43,384 nucleotides of DNA, from the NCBI RefSeq assembly GCF_004916905.1, contig NZ_SDLV01000020.1:1-43384 (forward strand), read 5' to 3'. The position numbers and the translations under genes are program-made. Of this stretch, positions 1 to 8,061 are shown piece after piece; position 1 is the first letter of the stretch; every line of letters begins with the position of its first letter. The DNA comes from Chryseobacterium candidae. Lineage in GTDB: Bacteria; Bacteroidota; Bacteroidia; Flavobacteriales; Weeksellaceae. The notes under the pieces were generated by a model, which was not told where the DNA came from, did no database searches, and saw only the letters and a list, made by a program, of their open reading frames with translations.

Positions 1-19
1 TAAATATTGTCTAATTTTA

Positions 20-45
20 TGTCAACCTATTTTAGGACTAGTCAA
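20..45 (-). repeat. IS-like terminal inverted repeat, left window edge
   Basis: Read on the minus strand, this 26-nt stretch matches the segment at 43343-43368 on the plus strand with four mismatches. The shared core is GTCCTAAAATA, then G or A, then GTTGACA. The outer side has TTGAC here and TTGTC at the other end. A TG-beginning end followed by an inner GTTGACA resembles IS3-family ends (family assignment is inference from memory). If so, the element body lies to the left, outside the window. Confidence 0.5.
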
Positions 46-161
46 ATTTAATTTTTCCGGAGGGTTTAACACGAAAAGCATTATAGCAGGAGGAGAAATC
101 TGCTCCCGGCAATTATCAGGTCATTATTGAGGGCCGGTGTTATTGTATACCAATACACTAT
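46..161. other. non-coding stretch downstream of sufS
   Basis: Between the IS-like end and the sufS terminator I see no open frame of useful length, no promoter of the local TAnnTTTG type and no RNA gene. It contains purine-rich GGAGGAG and a facing CTGCTCC but no clean long stem. Confidence 0.4.
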
Positions 162-187
162 AAAAAAAGCAGCCCAAAGGCTGCTTT
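162..187 (-). terminator. rho-independent terminator of sufS
   Basis: A GCAGCC stem (169-174) pairs with GGCTGC (179-184) around a CAAA loop, extended by A-T pairs. The plus strand has seven A before the stem, which is a run of T after the stem on the minus strand. It lies 30 nt beyond the sufS stop. Confidence 0.85.
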
Positions 188-216
188 AATTCTATATCGT
201 AGAGATTCTTTATTAA

Positions 217-1437
217 TTAACTCAACATTCTCTGCGCTTTTCTGACACCTTCTACCAAAGCATCAATTTCTTCGAAAGTGTTATAAACAGCGAAACTTGC
301 TCTTACCGTTCCTGCAATATTAAAGAAGTTCATAATAGGCTGCGTACAGTGGTGTCCTGTTCTTACAGCAATTCCCATTTTATCAAGGATCATCCCTACA
401 TCAGAGGCAATCCCCACTCCTTCCAGATTAAAGGAAACAACACCTGTTCTCCTTGCTTTTTCACCATAGATTTTAATACCCTCTATTTCCAAAAGCTGTC
501 TTTGAGCATACTCTAATAATGCATTTTCATGGTTCTGAATATGGGTATGGCCAACTCTGTTCATAAAATCAACAGCAGCACCTAAAGCAATATTTCCACC
601 TACATTTGGTGTTCCTGCTTCATATTTAAATGGAAGACCTGCATAGGTAGTTCCTTCAAAAGAACAGGTTGCAATCATCTCTCCTCCTCCATGAAATGGC
701 GGTAAAGCTTCTAATATTTCACGTTTTCCATATAAAATACCTGTTCCCATAGGAGCATACATTTTATGACCTGAAAATACAAAGAAGTCGCAATCCATCT
801 TCTGAACATCAATATTGAAATGCGGCGCAGACTGAGCTCCGTCTATCACAACATAGGCATCCGTATTTTTTCTTGTCTTGGCAATAATCTCTTCAACAGG
901 ATTCACAATACCCAGCGCATTGGAAACCTGATTTACAGAAACAACCTTCGTTTTTTCACTTAAAAACTGATCAAAATAATCCATCTGAAGAATTCCGTTT
1001 TCATCAATCGGAATCACACGAAGTTTTGCTCCTGTCCTTTCACAAAGCATCTGCCAGGGAACAATGTTAGAATGGTGCTCCAGATATGAAATAATGATTT
1101 CATCATCTTTCTGCAGTTTCTGGGTTAAAATATAAGCGATAAGGTTTAATCCTTCTGTTGTTCCTTTTGTAAAAATCACTTCAAAGTCATGCTCAGCATT
1201 GATGAATTTTTGAATCTTTCTTCTTGAAAGCTCCATTTCTTCTGTTGCCAGCTGGCTCAGCGTATGAATTCCTCTGTGAACGTTGGCATTAAGTTCTGTA
1301 TAATATGCGTGACAGACTTCCAAAACTGAATTTGGTTTTTGGGATGTAGCGGCATTATCAAGGTAAACCAGGGGCTTACCGTTCACTTCTCTGTCCAATA
1401 TAGAAAACTGGCTTCTTATTTCCTGAATGTCAAACAT
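217..1437 (-). CDS. sufS: Cysteine desulfurase SufS
   Basis: PLP-dependent cysteine desulfurase that takes sulfur from L-cysteine as an enzyme persulfide and supplies the SUF Fe-S scaffold in the cytosol. The 406-residue length is the usual size of group II (SufS/CsdA) enzymes. The PLP lysine is seen in SGHK (Lys225), with the aspartate of the VIDGAQ motif (about residue 199) behind the ring. The persulfide cysteine is Cys364 in RTGHHC. The N-terminal YLDNAATSQKP motif is typical. The gene stands alone on the minus strand with its own TAnnTTTG promoter and terminator, about 36 kb from sufD, although in many Bacteroidota sufS follows sufD. No sufE or sufU gene is visible nearby, so its sulfur acceptor must be encoded elsewhere. 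Confidence 0.96.
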   Translation of the reverse strand: MFDIQEIRSQFSILDREVNGKPLVYLDNAATSQKPNSVLEVCHAYYTELNANVHRGIHTLSQLATEEMELSRRKIQKFINAEHDFEVIFTKGTTEGLNLIAYILTQKLQKDDEIIISYLEHHSNIVPWQMLCERTGAKLRVIPIDENGILQMDYFDQFLSEKTKVVSVNQVSNALGIVNPVEEIIAKTRKNTDAYVVIDGAQSAPHFNIDVQKMDCDFFVFSGHKMYAPMGTGILYGKREILEALPPFHGGGEMIATCSFEGTTYAGLPFKYEAGTPNVGGNIALGAAVDFMNRVGHTHIQNHENALLEYAQRQLLEIEGIKIYGEKARRTGVVSFNLEGVGIASDVGMILDKMGIAVRTGHHCTQPIMNFFNIAGTVRASFAVYNTFEEIDALVEGVRKAQRMLS

Positions 1438-1479
1438 TTATTTATTATTTAAATTAAAACGTCCTTATTTAGAACTCTT

Positions 1480-1487
1480 CAAATTTA
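1480..1487 (-). promoter_or_regulatory. -7 promoter element of sufS
   Basis: Minus-strand TAAATTTG matches the Bacteroidota TAnnTTTG -7 consensus, 42 nt before the sufS start codon. No clear TTG at the -33 position is seen. Confidence 0.6.
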
Positions 1488-1648
1488 CGGCTTTTTTTCC
1501 GAAAGGAAGCATGAGGTGAGGGACTGATCGCGGTCAGTTGATAGAAATATTCAATAATTTACAATAAAGAAATCCGATAAATAAAGATAAAGTTATTGAA
1601 AGACTAAGAGATTAAAGTTTTATCTCTATTCTTACTTTTAGAAAATAA

Positions 1649-1676
1649 AAAACCTACCAATAAATTGATAGGTTTT
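1649..1676 (-). terminator. rho-independent terminator of prs-rplY
   Basis: A stem of about 12 bp (1649-1660 with 1665-1676, one G-U pair) with a TAAA loop. It is flanked by A on the plus strand, giving a T-run on the minus strand, just beyond the rplY stop. The rest of the 1438-1698 gap holds the sufS promoter and AT-rich sequence without a recognisable gene. Confidence 0.8.
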
Positions 1677-1698
1677 ATATTGTTTAAATAAGCAATTC

Positions 1699-2346
1699 TT
1701 ATTCTGCTGCAGTTTCTGCTGCTGCTTCAGGAGCTGCACCTTCTTCAGTTGCAACTTCTTCCTCATCATCATCATCCATTGCAGCTGCACCTCCTTTCAT
1801 TGCATTTCTAGACATCTTAACAGCAACTACTACTGCATTGTCCGGGTGTACGAAAGAATATCCTTCTGTTTTGATACCACCGATGTAAAGTTTGTTACCA
1901 ATTCTTAATGGAGTAACATCTACAACGATTTCGTCAGGTAGGTTAGCAGGAATAGCTTTTACTTTTAGTTTTCTGAAAGACTGACGTAAAACACCACCAG
2001 CAACAACACCTTTAGAACGTCCGGTAATTCTTACAGGAACTTCCATGATCACTGGCTTATCGTCAGATAACTGATAGAAGTCGATGTGAAGAATTTTGTC
2101 AGTAATTGGGTGAAACTGAATATCCTGAAGAACAGCTGGAATTGTTTTTCCGTCAACCTCAATAGATACCGTGTGTGCTTCAGGAGTGTATACTAATCCT
2201 TTGAAAGCTCTCTCTTCAGCAGAGAAGTTCAAAGGTGCTTCACCTCCATAAACAACACAAGGAACTAATTCAGCATCACGTAAAGCTTTTGTAGACTTTT
2301 TGCCCACGCTTTCTCTTTTTGTACCTTGAATTGTAATAGATTTCAT
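1699..2346 (-). CDS. rplY: 50S ribosomal protein L25 (CTC/TL5 form)
   Basis: Ribosomal protein that binds 5S rRNA in the large subunit. The 215-residue length fits the long general-stress (CTC/TL5) version, with an N-terminal L25 beta-barrel of about 90 residues ([19 protein letters not shown]... to [17 protein letters not shown]) and a C-terminal beta domain with the [16 protein letters not shown] motif. The last 25 or so residues are a very acidic then Ala/Glu-rich tail ([16 protein letters not shown]), as common in Bacteroidota homologues. It lies 56 nt behind prs on the same strand with one terminator after it and no obvious promoter of its own, so a prs-rplY transcript is likely. Confidence 0.95.
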   Translation of the reverse strand: MKSITIQGTKRESVGKKSTKALRDAELVPCVVYGGEAPLNFSAEERAFKGLVYTPEAHTVSIEVDGKTIPAVLQDIQFHPITDKILHIDFYQLSDDKPVIMEVPVRITGRSKGVVAGGVLRQSFRKLKVKAIPANLPDEIVVDVTPLRIGNKLYIGGIKTEGYSFVHPDNAVVVAVKMSRNAMKGGAAAMDDDDEEEVATEEGAAPEAAAETAAE

Positions 2347-2371
2347 TTATAAAAAATTTAAAAAATTGTTC

Positions 2372-2401
2372 TGATTTTAATTTGCAATTACCTTAAAATC
2401 A
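2372..2401. repeat. 9-bp inverted repeat between prs and rplY
   Basis: TGATTTTAA (2372-2380) and TTAAAATCA (2393-2401) are perfect inverted copies separated by 12 nt. The pair covers the short gap and reaches the prs stop region. It is very AT-rich and could be an RNA hairpin in the rplY leader or chance. Confidence 0.35.
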
Positions 2402-2402
2402 A

Positions 2403-3341
2403 TTAAATAACAAATTTACTGCTAATTGATTTGTGCTCATGAACCATCGTCATAACGTCAGCAAATAATGGGGCGCAAGATAGCACTTTTATTTTAGATG
2501 ACAAATTATTTTTAACAGGAATTGAGTCAGTTACAATAACTTCCAACAATTTTGAATTCTCAATATTCTCGTAAGCCTTCCCTGAAAGCACTCCGTGAGT
2601 AGCCATTGCTCTTACTGTTTTCGCTCCTTTTTCAATTAAGATATCTGCTGCTTTACAAAGCGTACCCGCAGTATCAATCATGTCATCAATAAGGATTACG
2701 TTCTTACCTGTCACATCCCCGATAAGGAACATTTCTTCTACAACGTTTGCTTTTTTTCTTTCCTTATAAGCAATTACTACTTCTGCACCCAGGTGACCAG
2801 CATAGTTTTTAGCTCTTTTTGCACCTCCCATATCCGGAGAAGCAATGGTAAGATTATCAAGGTTTAAAGATCTTATATAATCTACGAAGATACTGGAGGC
2901 ATACAGGTGATCTACCGGAATTTCGAAGAACCCTTGAATCTGATCTGCATGAAGATCCATAGTCATAATTCTTGTTGCACCCGCAGCTGTAAGAAGGTTG
3001 GCAACTAATTTAGCACCGATCGGCGCTCTCGGTTTGTCTTTTCTGTCCTGTCTGGCAAGTCCGAAGTAAGGAATTACTACGGTAATGCTCTTTGCAGAAG
3101 CTCTTTTTGCTGCATCAATCATTAGAAGAAGCTCTAAAAGATTGTCTGCGGGAGGGAATGTAGATCCAATCAGGAAAACTCTTCCTCCTCTTACAGATTC
3201 ATCCAAAACAGGCTCAAATTCCCCGTCGCTGAACTCCTGAAAGTTGATTTTTCCTAATTCTTTCCCATAATTCTGGGCAATTTTCTCTGCCAAGTCCCTG
3301 CTGGTTCTTGTACAAAATAGATAACTTAACTGATCGGCCAT
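2403..3341 (-). CDS. prs: Ribose-phosphate pyrophosphokinase (PRPP synthetase)
   Basis: Makes 5-phosphoribosyl 1-pyrophosphate from ribose 5-phosphate and ATP in the cytosol; PRPP feeds purine, pyrimidine, histidine, tryptophan and NAD synthesis. The 312-residue length matches class I enzymes. Visible signatures are FSDGEFEPVLDESVRG near residue 40, the metal-binding DLHADQIQGFF motif near residue 130, and the PRPP-binding loop VILIDDMIDTAGT near residue 215. It is the first gene of a likely prs-rplY operon and has a TAnnTTTG promoter 23 nt before its start. Adenine phosphoribosyltransferase, a PRPP consumer, is encoded at 26.5 kb in this window. Confidence 0.97.
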   Translation of the reverse strand: MADQLSYLFCTRTSRDLAEKIAQNYGKELGKINFQEFSDGEFEPVLDESVRGGRVFLIGSTFPPADNLLELLLMIDAAKRASAKSITVVIPYFGLARQDRKDKPRAPIGAKLVANLLTAAGATRIMTMDLHADQIQGFFEIPVDHLYASSIFVDYIRSLNLDNLTIASPDMGGAKRAKNYAGHLGAEVVIAYKERKKANVVEEMFLIGDVTGKNVILIDDMIDTAGTLCKAADILIEKGAKTVRAMATHGVLSGKAYENIENSKLLEVIVTDSIPVKNNLSSKIKVLSCAPLFADVMTMVHEHKSISSKFVI

Positions 3342-3363
3342 TTTTACTTTTTAAAAGATTTTG

Positions 3364-3371
3364 CAAATTTA
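3364..3371 (-). promoter_or_regulatory. -7 promoter element of prs
   Basis: Minus-strand TAAATTTG matches TAnnTTTG. It abuts the A-run of the neighbouring terminator at 3371-3403, so termination of the upstream gene and initiation of prs share the same 40 nt. Confidence 0.6.
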
Positions 3372-3403
3372 AAAAAAAACCACAAGATTTACTCCTGTGG
3401 TTT
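3371..3403 (-). terminator. rho-independent terminator of the FadL/SGNH operon
   Basis: AAACCACA (3377-3384) pairs with TGTGGTTT (3396-3403). On the minus strand the hairpin is followed by a run of nine T. It lies just beyond the SGNH-hydrolase stop. Confidence 0.8.
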
Positions 3404-3426
3404 CTAAGTTTTTATTTTATCAATTA

Positions 3427-4986
3427 TTAAGGGAACTTAACTCCTGAATATTTGTTGGGATCTACCTGCGGAAGTGTAGACTTGTATTTAGCATTGATAG
3501 ACTTAATAAATTCATTAGCAACAATACCGTATCCACGTCCTGTAAGGTGAACTCCATCTAAAGAGAAGGCTCCTCCTGTAACAAATTTCGCAGAATATTT
3601 TACACCATTAAATACAATTCCTGACTGTGCATTCAATTCAACCATCTTAGCGTTGGCATCTACAAATGCAAGTCCATAGGAATCAGCAAGTGATTTTATA
3701 GAAGCATTATATGCAGTTGTTGCTGTTTTCACATAGCCGGCTTCTGTTTTTGTTAATACATGCTGGTTTTGTAACGGATAAGAAATTCCATAAATATTTA
3801 CCGGTGCAGAAACTCCTGCTGCAGTACTTCCAATTACAGAACTTGTAGTAAGCAAAATATAATCATCCGCCGTTGCCTGTCTTGCCTGTCCAAAAATCTG
3901 TCCGAAAGCAGCAGCCAACTGAGCCCCCAAAGAAGGAGTAAGTGCTGCTGTAAGCTGAGCAGAAAGATCCGTCAGCGCAACATCTTTAATTAAAACAGGG
4001 TTCGGACCTGCAGCGGAAAGCAAATTAATTCTATCCCCAGCTCCAAAAGCAGTAAGTGCCTGCTTCAAAGGACCATATAAACTCGTATTAAGAGTTGTCA
4101 AATTTGAACCTAAAAGAGCAGGTGTTAAAGGGTTATAAGGCACAGTAGTAAAGAAAGGCACTGAAGTAACAGAAGGGATATTGGCAATAACTCCTTTTGT
4201 TGTTCCTACACTTTTAAGACCGTCTAAAACCGCCTTAATAGATCCGGCAACAAGTGCAGGATCAGAGATATCATTTGATTTATAAGTTGTGGGATTTGTA
4301 TTTCCTGTCTGAACTGTCGCAGTCGAATATGTTGTAACTCCTCCTACAGTCTGCGAGTTTGTTCCTCCGTTGGTAGCATATGACAATACATCATTATTTC
4401 CTATCCAAAGAGAGAAAAACGTAGCTTTCTGAGCCATAGCATCAGCCAGCACACTGGTTGTTGCAGAAGAAGCAAATCTTACAAAATAAGGATTGGCTGT
4501 ACCAGTTGGAAGACCTGCCTGACTACCGTATCCAGGAGCTACCAAGTGGAATGACTTCGCACCAGGAACTCCCATGTTATTATAAGATCCTCCGCCAGAC
4601 AATACATCCAATGCTGCTGCCGCGCCACTTGACACAGGAGCTAAAGATCCGTTAACAACCTGCAGAGTCAATTTACCAGGGAAGCCTGGAAGATTATTGA
4701 ATCCACCTACGTCATTAGGCATCAAAGGTTGTTTAAAGTCTCCGCCGCCTGCAAGTTTCATCTGTGCAGCAATCATACTTGGATAAGATTCATTTTGACC
4801 ACTGCTGTACAGTGCACCATCACGATATCCTGAAGTAAGGGAATTCCCTAAAGATATATATTTTGAAAAGTCTGCGTCACCTTTTGTTACCGGAATATCT
4901 TTCACATCCGTATCGAAATCCGTATTACAGCTTACTGTAAAAAGAAGTGCAGAAACTGCAATTGTCGATATTATGATTTTTTTCAT
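3427..4986 (-). CDS. SGNH/GDSL-family hydrolase lipoprotein
   Basis: Predicted surface or periplasmic serine esterase/lipase. A lipoprotein signal ends at Cys20 (FTVSC). The SGNH blocks are visible: block I as SLGNSLTSG with the nucleophile Ser49 (GNSL replaces GDSL), a GNND motif (block III) near residue 200, and block V with Asp477 and His480 in DGVHLTG. At 519 residues it is longer than a minimal SGNH domain (about 200-250); the extra middle part is Thr/Ala/Gly-rich and contains alpha-helical Ala-rich segments. It starts 12 nt behind a FadL-type outer-membrane protein on the same strand, so a joint role in releasing and importing acyl chains is a reasonable inference. The substrate is not evident from sequence. 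Confidence 0.85.
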   Translation of the reverse strand: MKKIIISTIAVSALLFTVSCNTDFDTDVKDIPVTKGDADFSKYISLGNSLTSGYRDGALYSSGQNESYPSMIAAQMKLAGGGDFKQPLMPNDVGGFNNLPGFPGKLTLQVVNGSLAPVSSGAAAALDVLSGGGSYNNMGVPGAKSFHLVAPGYGSQAGLPTGTANPYFVRFASSATTSVLADAMAQKATFFSLWIGNNDVLSYATNGGTNSQTVGGVTTYSTATVQTGNTNPTTYKSNDISDPALVAGSIKAVLDGLKSVGTTKGVIANIPSVTSVPFFTTVPYNPLTPALLGSNLTTLNTSLYGPLKQALTAFGAGDRINLLSAAGPNPVLIKDVALTDLSAQLTAALTPSLGAQLAAAFGQIFGQARQATADDYILLTTSSVIGSTAAGVSAPVNIYGISYPLQNQHVLTKTEAGYVKTATTAYNASIKSLADSYGLAFVDANAKMVELNAQSGIVFNGVKYSAKFVTGGAFSLDGVHLTGRGYGIVANEFIKSINAKYKSTLPQVDPNKYSGVKFP

Positions 4987-4998
4987 AGTCTTCTAAAA

Positions 4999-6237
4999 TT
5001 AAAATGGATTATAAGATAAACCTAGACCTAAGTAAAATGCTGTTGCTTTAGACTGTCCGTAGAAACCTAAATTAGCATTATTTACATTTCTGTATTGAGG
5101 CATTGCATATCCTCCCGCAATATCAACCCCAAATTGTTTCAGCTTAATACCGATACCTCCTGTAATAACATAAGTGTCATATGAAGGTGTTTCCGGAATA
5201 AAGTTATCCGTTGTATAAGGAGCTTCATCATAGTAAGCCCCCAAACGTCCATAGATCATATTGGTGAATGCGTATTGAGTTCCCAATCGGAATGTTTTGG
5301 AGTTTTTAAAGTTTTTAGGATTTGTAAGAACGGTCGGATCTGATGGATTGTTTCCAATTGGAGCATTCTCGAAATCCAATGTAAGTTTACTGTATCGCTC
5401 CCATCCATGGTAGTTAAAGTCCGCAGAAACCTGCCATTCTGGTGTCACCTTATAAGTTAAACCGATTGTATATTCTTCAACCAACGGAAGTGTGGCTGAA
5501 AAACCATCCTGCCCTGCTGCATTTAGTTTTAGCTGATTATAAACAGATTGTGAAGGGAACTGGAATGTAGCTGTCCCGTTTTTAGCTTTCATGTCTATTG
5601 CTGAACGGTAGGCAATACTTACATCTAATTTCGGATCAGGTCTGAAATAAAAACCGAACCCATATCCATGTCCGCTTGCTTTTTTATCATTGATATTCAC
5701 CTTTCCGTCAAATTGCGTTACTGCCTTGTCCCAATCTACCACTCCTTTTGCATAAATATAGCTAGCCCCAAAAGACACCCATGGAGCAAGTTTCACAGAA
5801 ATCATTGGCTGGAAATAGAAACTTTTCAGTTCTAATTTCTGAACCATTTCTTTCCCTTCCCAGTTATCAGGCCATTTGATTGTACTTCCGAAAGGTGTTG
5901 TTACACTAAGACCTACGGTAAGTTTCTCTATTGGTCTATAAGTAATCGCTGCATAGAAAGGAGTTCCTACAGGGTTATCTGTTTCCGTACTTTGCAAAGT
6001 ATTGAAGTTTTGAAAAGTAACTTTGTTACTTGCAGCAAACCCTCCTGCCACTACACTCAGTTTGGAAGGGATAAATGACATACCCGCCGGGTTAAAGAAT
6101 GTCACACTCGCGTCTTCGGCATGAGCACTAGTATGCGCCATGGCCAATTGTTTTACCCCCTGCAGGGAAACTCTGAAGCCTCCTGCGTAAGATAGAACTC
6201 CCGCCAATAAAGCAGTTGATACTAATATTTTTTTCAT
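4999..6237 (-). CDS. OmpP1/FadL/TodX-family outer-membrane transport protein
   Basis: Predicted 14-stranded outer-membrane barrel of the FadL family, which passes long-chain fatty acids or other hydrophobic molecules through a lateral opening. The 412-residue protein has a signal peptide (cleaved near residue 18-20, ending SYAGG), the family N-terminal hatch motif HAEDASVTFFNPAGMSF, alternating aromatic strands throughout, and a C-terminal Phe in LGLSYNPF typical of beta-barrel proteins. It is the first gene of a two-gene unit with the SGNH lipoprotein and has a TAnnTTTG promoter 20 nt before its start. The substrate remains an inference from the family and neighbour. Confidence 0.9.
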   Translation of the reverse strand: MKKILVSTALLAGVLSYAGGFRVSLQGVKQLAMAHTSAHAEDASVTFFNPAGMSFIPSKLSVVAGGFAASNKVTFQNFNTLQSTETDNPVGTPFYAAITYRPIEKLTVGLSVTTPFGSTIKWPDNWEGKEMVQKLELKSFYFQPMISVKLAPWVSFGASYIYAKGVVDWDKAVTQFDGKVNINDKKASGHGYGFGFYFRPDPKLDVSIAYRSAIDMKAKNGTATFQFPSQSVYNQLKLNAAGQDGFSATLPLVEEYTIGLTYKVTPEWQVSADFNYHGWERYSKLTLDFENAPIGNNPSDPTVLTNPKNFKNSKTFRLGTQYAFTNMIYGRLGAYYDEAPYTTDNFIPETPSYDTYVITGGIGIKLKQFGVDIAGGYAMPQYRNVNNANLGFYGQSKATAFYLGLGLSYNPF

Positions 6238-6256
6238 AGACTATTATTATATAAGT

Positions 6257-6264
6257 CAAATATA
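6257..6264 (-). promoter_or_regulatory. -7 promoter element of the FadL/SGNH operon
   Basis: Minus-strand TATATTTG fits TAnnTTTG and lies 20 nt before the FadL-type start codon. No -33 TTG is clear. Confidence 0.55.
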
Positions 6265-6619
6265 AAATTATTTTGAATACATCTGTTAATATTTGCTAAT
6301 ATTTTAAACAATATCCCCAAAGAAAACTATGTTTAAAATAACACATTTAAATAAAATAAAAGAAAACTATCATTATTAAAGGTTTAAGAACACACAAAAA
6401 AAGTATACACCCTACTGTTTAATTTTAAACAAATGTTTAATTTAAAACTATTGTGCCACAAAAAACAAGATTACAACAATGAAATGATAATAAATGTTAA
6501 AGAAAAAAAACACTTTTTTTATTACCCTGTATCAGCTTTTATACAGCCTCCAACGTTCATTCTTATTCAAAATAAAGAAATGTTTCATTCCGAATTCGGG
6601 TTATTTAAGTATTTTAGAA
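6265..6619. other. AT-rich divergent intergenic region
   Basis: Between the FadL promoter and the ricT promoter lies about 350 nt of extremely AT-rich DNA. It holds imperfect symmetry around 6418-6450 (GTTTAATTTTAAAC facing GTTTAATTTAAAAC). A 64-codon open frame at 6433-6627 is present but has AT-driven composition and no promoter. I see no RNA gene. Confidence 0.4.
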
Positions 6620-6648
6620 TTGCATAAAGATAAAAATACATAAATTTG
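6620..6648 (+). promoter_or_regulatory. promoter of the ricT-gldH-PBP1A operon
   Basis: TTG (6620-6622), 18-nt spacer, TAAATTTG (6641-6648): a full match to the Bacteroidota consensus. Its position places transcription start near 6655, which rules out the in-frame ATG at 6646 and supports the ATG at 6670. Confidence 0.75.
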
Positions 6649-6669
6649 CAGATTATAAATAATAGAAAT

Positions 6670-8061
6670 ATGAGTTGTGGATGTAAAACATCCGGCGATT
6701 CTGCACATTCTTGCGGCCCTAAAAAAACCGCAAATGGCTGTGAAAATGTAAATACCTGCGGGAATAGTTATAAATTAAGTGTTTTTGACTGGCTTTCTAA
6801 CATCAACAATCCGGCACCAAACAGGTGTGATTTTGTAGAAGTTAGGTTTAAAAATGACAGAAAATCGTTTTATAAAAATGTAAATAATATTCCTTTACAT
6901 ATTGGTAGTGTAGTTACAGTAGAATCAAGTCCGGGACACGATGTAGGCGTAGTAAGCCTTACGGGAGAATTAGTAAAGATTCAGATGAAAAAGAAAAAGT
7001 TTTCTGAAGAATCGGCACTCAAAATATACAGGCAGGCAAACCAAAAAGATCTTGAGGTATGGCAGGAAGCAAGAAAAAAGGAAGATGGCGTAAAGCTTGA
7101 AGCAAGAAAAATTGCACAAAGATTAGGCCTTGAAATGAAAGTTACCGATGTGGAATATCAGGGTGACTCTTCAAAAATCACTTTCTACTACACTGCTGAT
7201 AACAGAATAGATTTCAGACAGTTGATTAAAGATTATGCCGGAGCATTCCGCACAAAGATCGATATGAAACAAATCGGTTTCAGACAGGAAGCTGCCAAAG
7301 TGGGTGGAATCGGGTCTTGCGGACGTGAGCTTTGCTGCTCTACATGGCTTACCGATTTCAGATCTGTAAACACGAATGTTGCAAGATATCAACAGCTGAG
7401 TATCAACCCTCAGAAACTGGCAGGACAATGTGGCAAGCTTAAATGCTGTCTTAACTATGAGCTTGACAGTTATCTGGATGCATTAAGCAACTTTCCTTCT
7501 TCTTCAACTACTTTGGATACAGAGAAAGGGAAAGCGTTCTGTATTAAAATTGACGTTTTCAAAAAGAAAATGTGGTTTGCTTATGTGGATAGTTCCATTG
7601 CATGGTATGATTTCGATATTGATCTTGTTAAAAAGCTGATTTCAAAAAATAAAAGAGGAGAAAAAACACTTCCTCTTGAAGACTTGAAACAGCCTGAAAC
7701 CTCTACTCATACTATTGATCTGATCCAGGAAAACAATGTGGATCGTTTCGAGAAGAAAAACAGAGGAAACAGGAACAGAAACAACCAGAATAAGCAGAAT
7801 AACAACCAACAGGGACAACAGGGGCAAGGACAAAAAAGAAACAGACCGGACAGACAAGAAAGACCGGAAAGATCTGATAAAACAGAAAACCCAAATGCTC
7901 AGTCTGCCAATCAGCCTAAACCTCAAAAGCATCACCCACAGCAAAAAGCACCTGTGGAAAAAGCTGTGAATAATTCTGACACTGATAAAAAACAACAGAG
8001 CAGCCCAAACAAGAAGAAATTCAAAAAGAAATATCCTCCAAAAAAAGATAATAATGCATAA
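6670..8061 (+). CDS. ricT: PSP1-domain protein, RicT/YaaT family
   Basis: Homologue of Bacillus RicT, a PSP1-domain subunit of the Y-complex involved in RNA maturation and linked to Fe-S clusters; its role in Bacteroidota is not settled. The 463-residue chain has three parts. Residues 1-30 hold five cysteines (C3, C5, C15, C24, C30). Residues about 45-280 are the PSP1 core with the conserved cysteine motifs CGRELCC and CGKLKCC. From about residue 360 to the end there is a disordered Asn/Gln/Arg/Lys-rich tail with RNRNNQNKQNNNQQG and repeated PER/DRQ and poly-Lys segments. The start at 6670 is chosen because the upstream ATG at 6646 lies inside the promoter -7 element. It overlaps gldH by 8 nt. 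No RicA or RicF partner is seen in the window. Confidence 0.88.
   Translation: MSCGCKTSGDSAHSCGPKKTANGCENVNTCGNSYKLSVFDWLSNINNPAPNRCDFVEVRFKNDRKSFYKNVNNIPLHIGSVVTVESSPGHDVGVVSLTGELVKIQMKKKKFSEESALKIYRQANQKDLEVWQEARKKEDGVKLEARKIAQRLGLEMKVTDVEYQGDSSKITFYYTADNRIDFRQLIKDYAGAFRTKIDMKQIGFRQEAAKVGGIGSCGRELCCSTWLTDFRSVNTNVARYQQLSINPQKLAGQCGKLKCCLNYELDSYLDALSNFPSSSTTLDTEKGKAFCIKIDVFKKKMWFAYVDSSIAWYDFDIDLVKKLISKNKRGEKTLPLEDLKQPETSTHTIDLIQENNVDRFEKKNRGNRNRNNQNKQNNNQQGQQGQGQKRNRPDRQERPERSDKTENPNAQSANQPKPQKHHPQQKAPVEKAVNNSDTDKKQQSSPNKKKFKKKYPPKKDNNA

Noticed and set aside
6433..6627. 64-codon plus-strand open frame before ricT
   Set aside because: AT-driven composition, no promoter of the local type, and its end overlaps the ricT promoter. 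A real small gene cannot be excluded but is unsupported.
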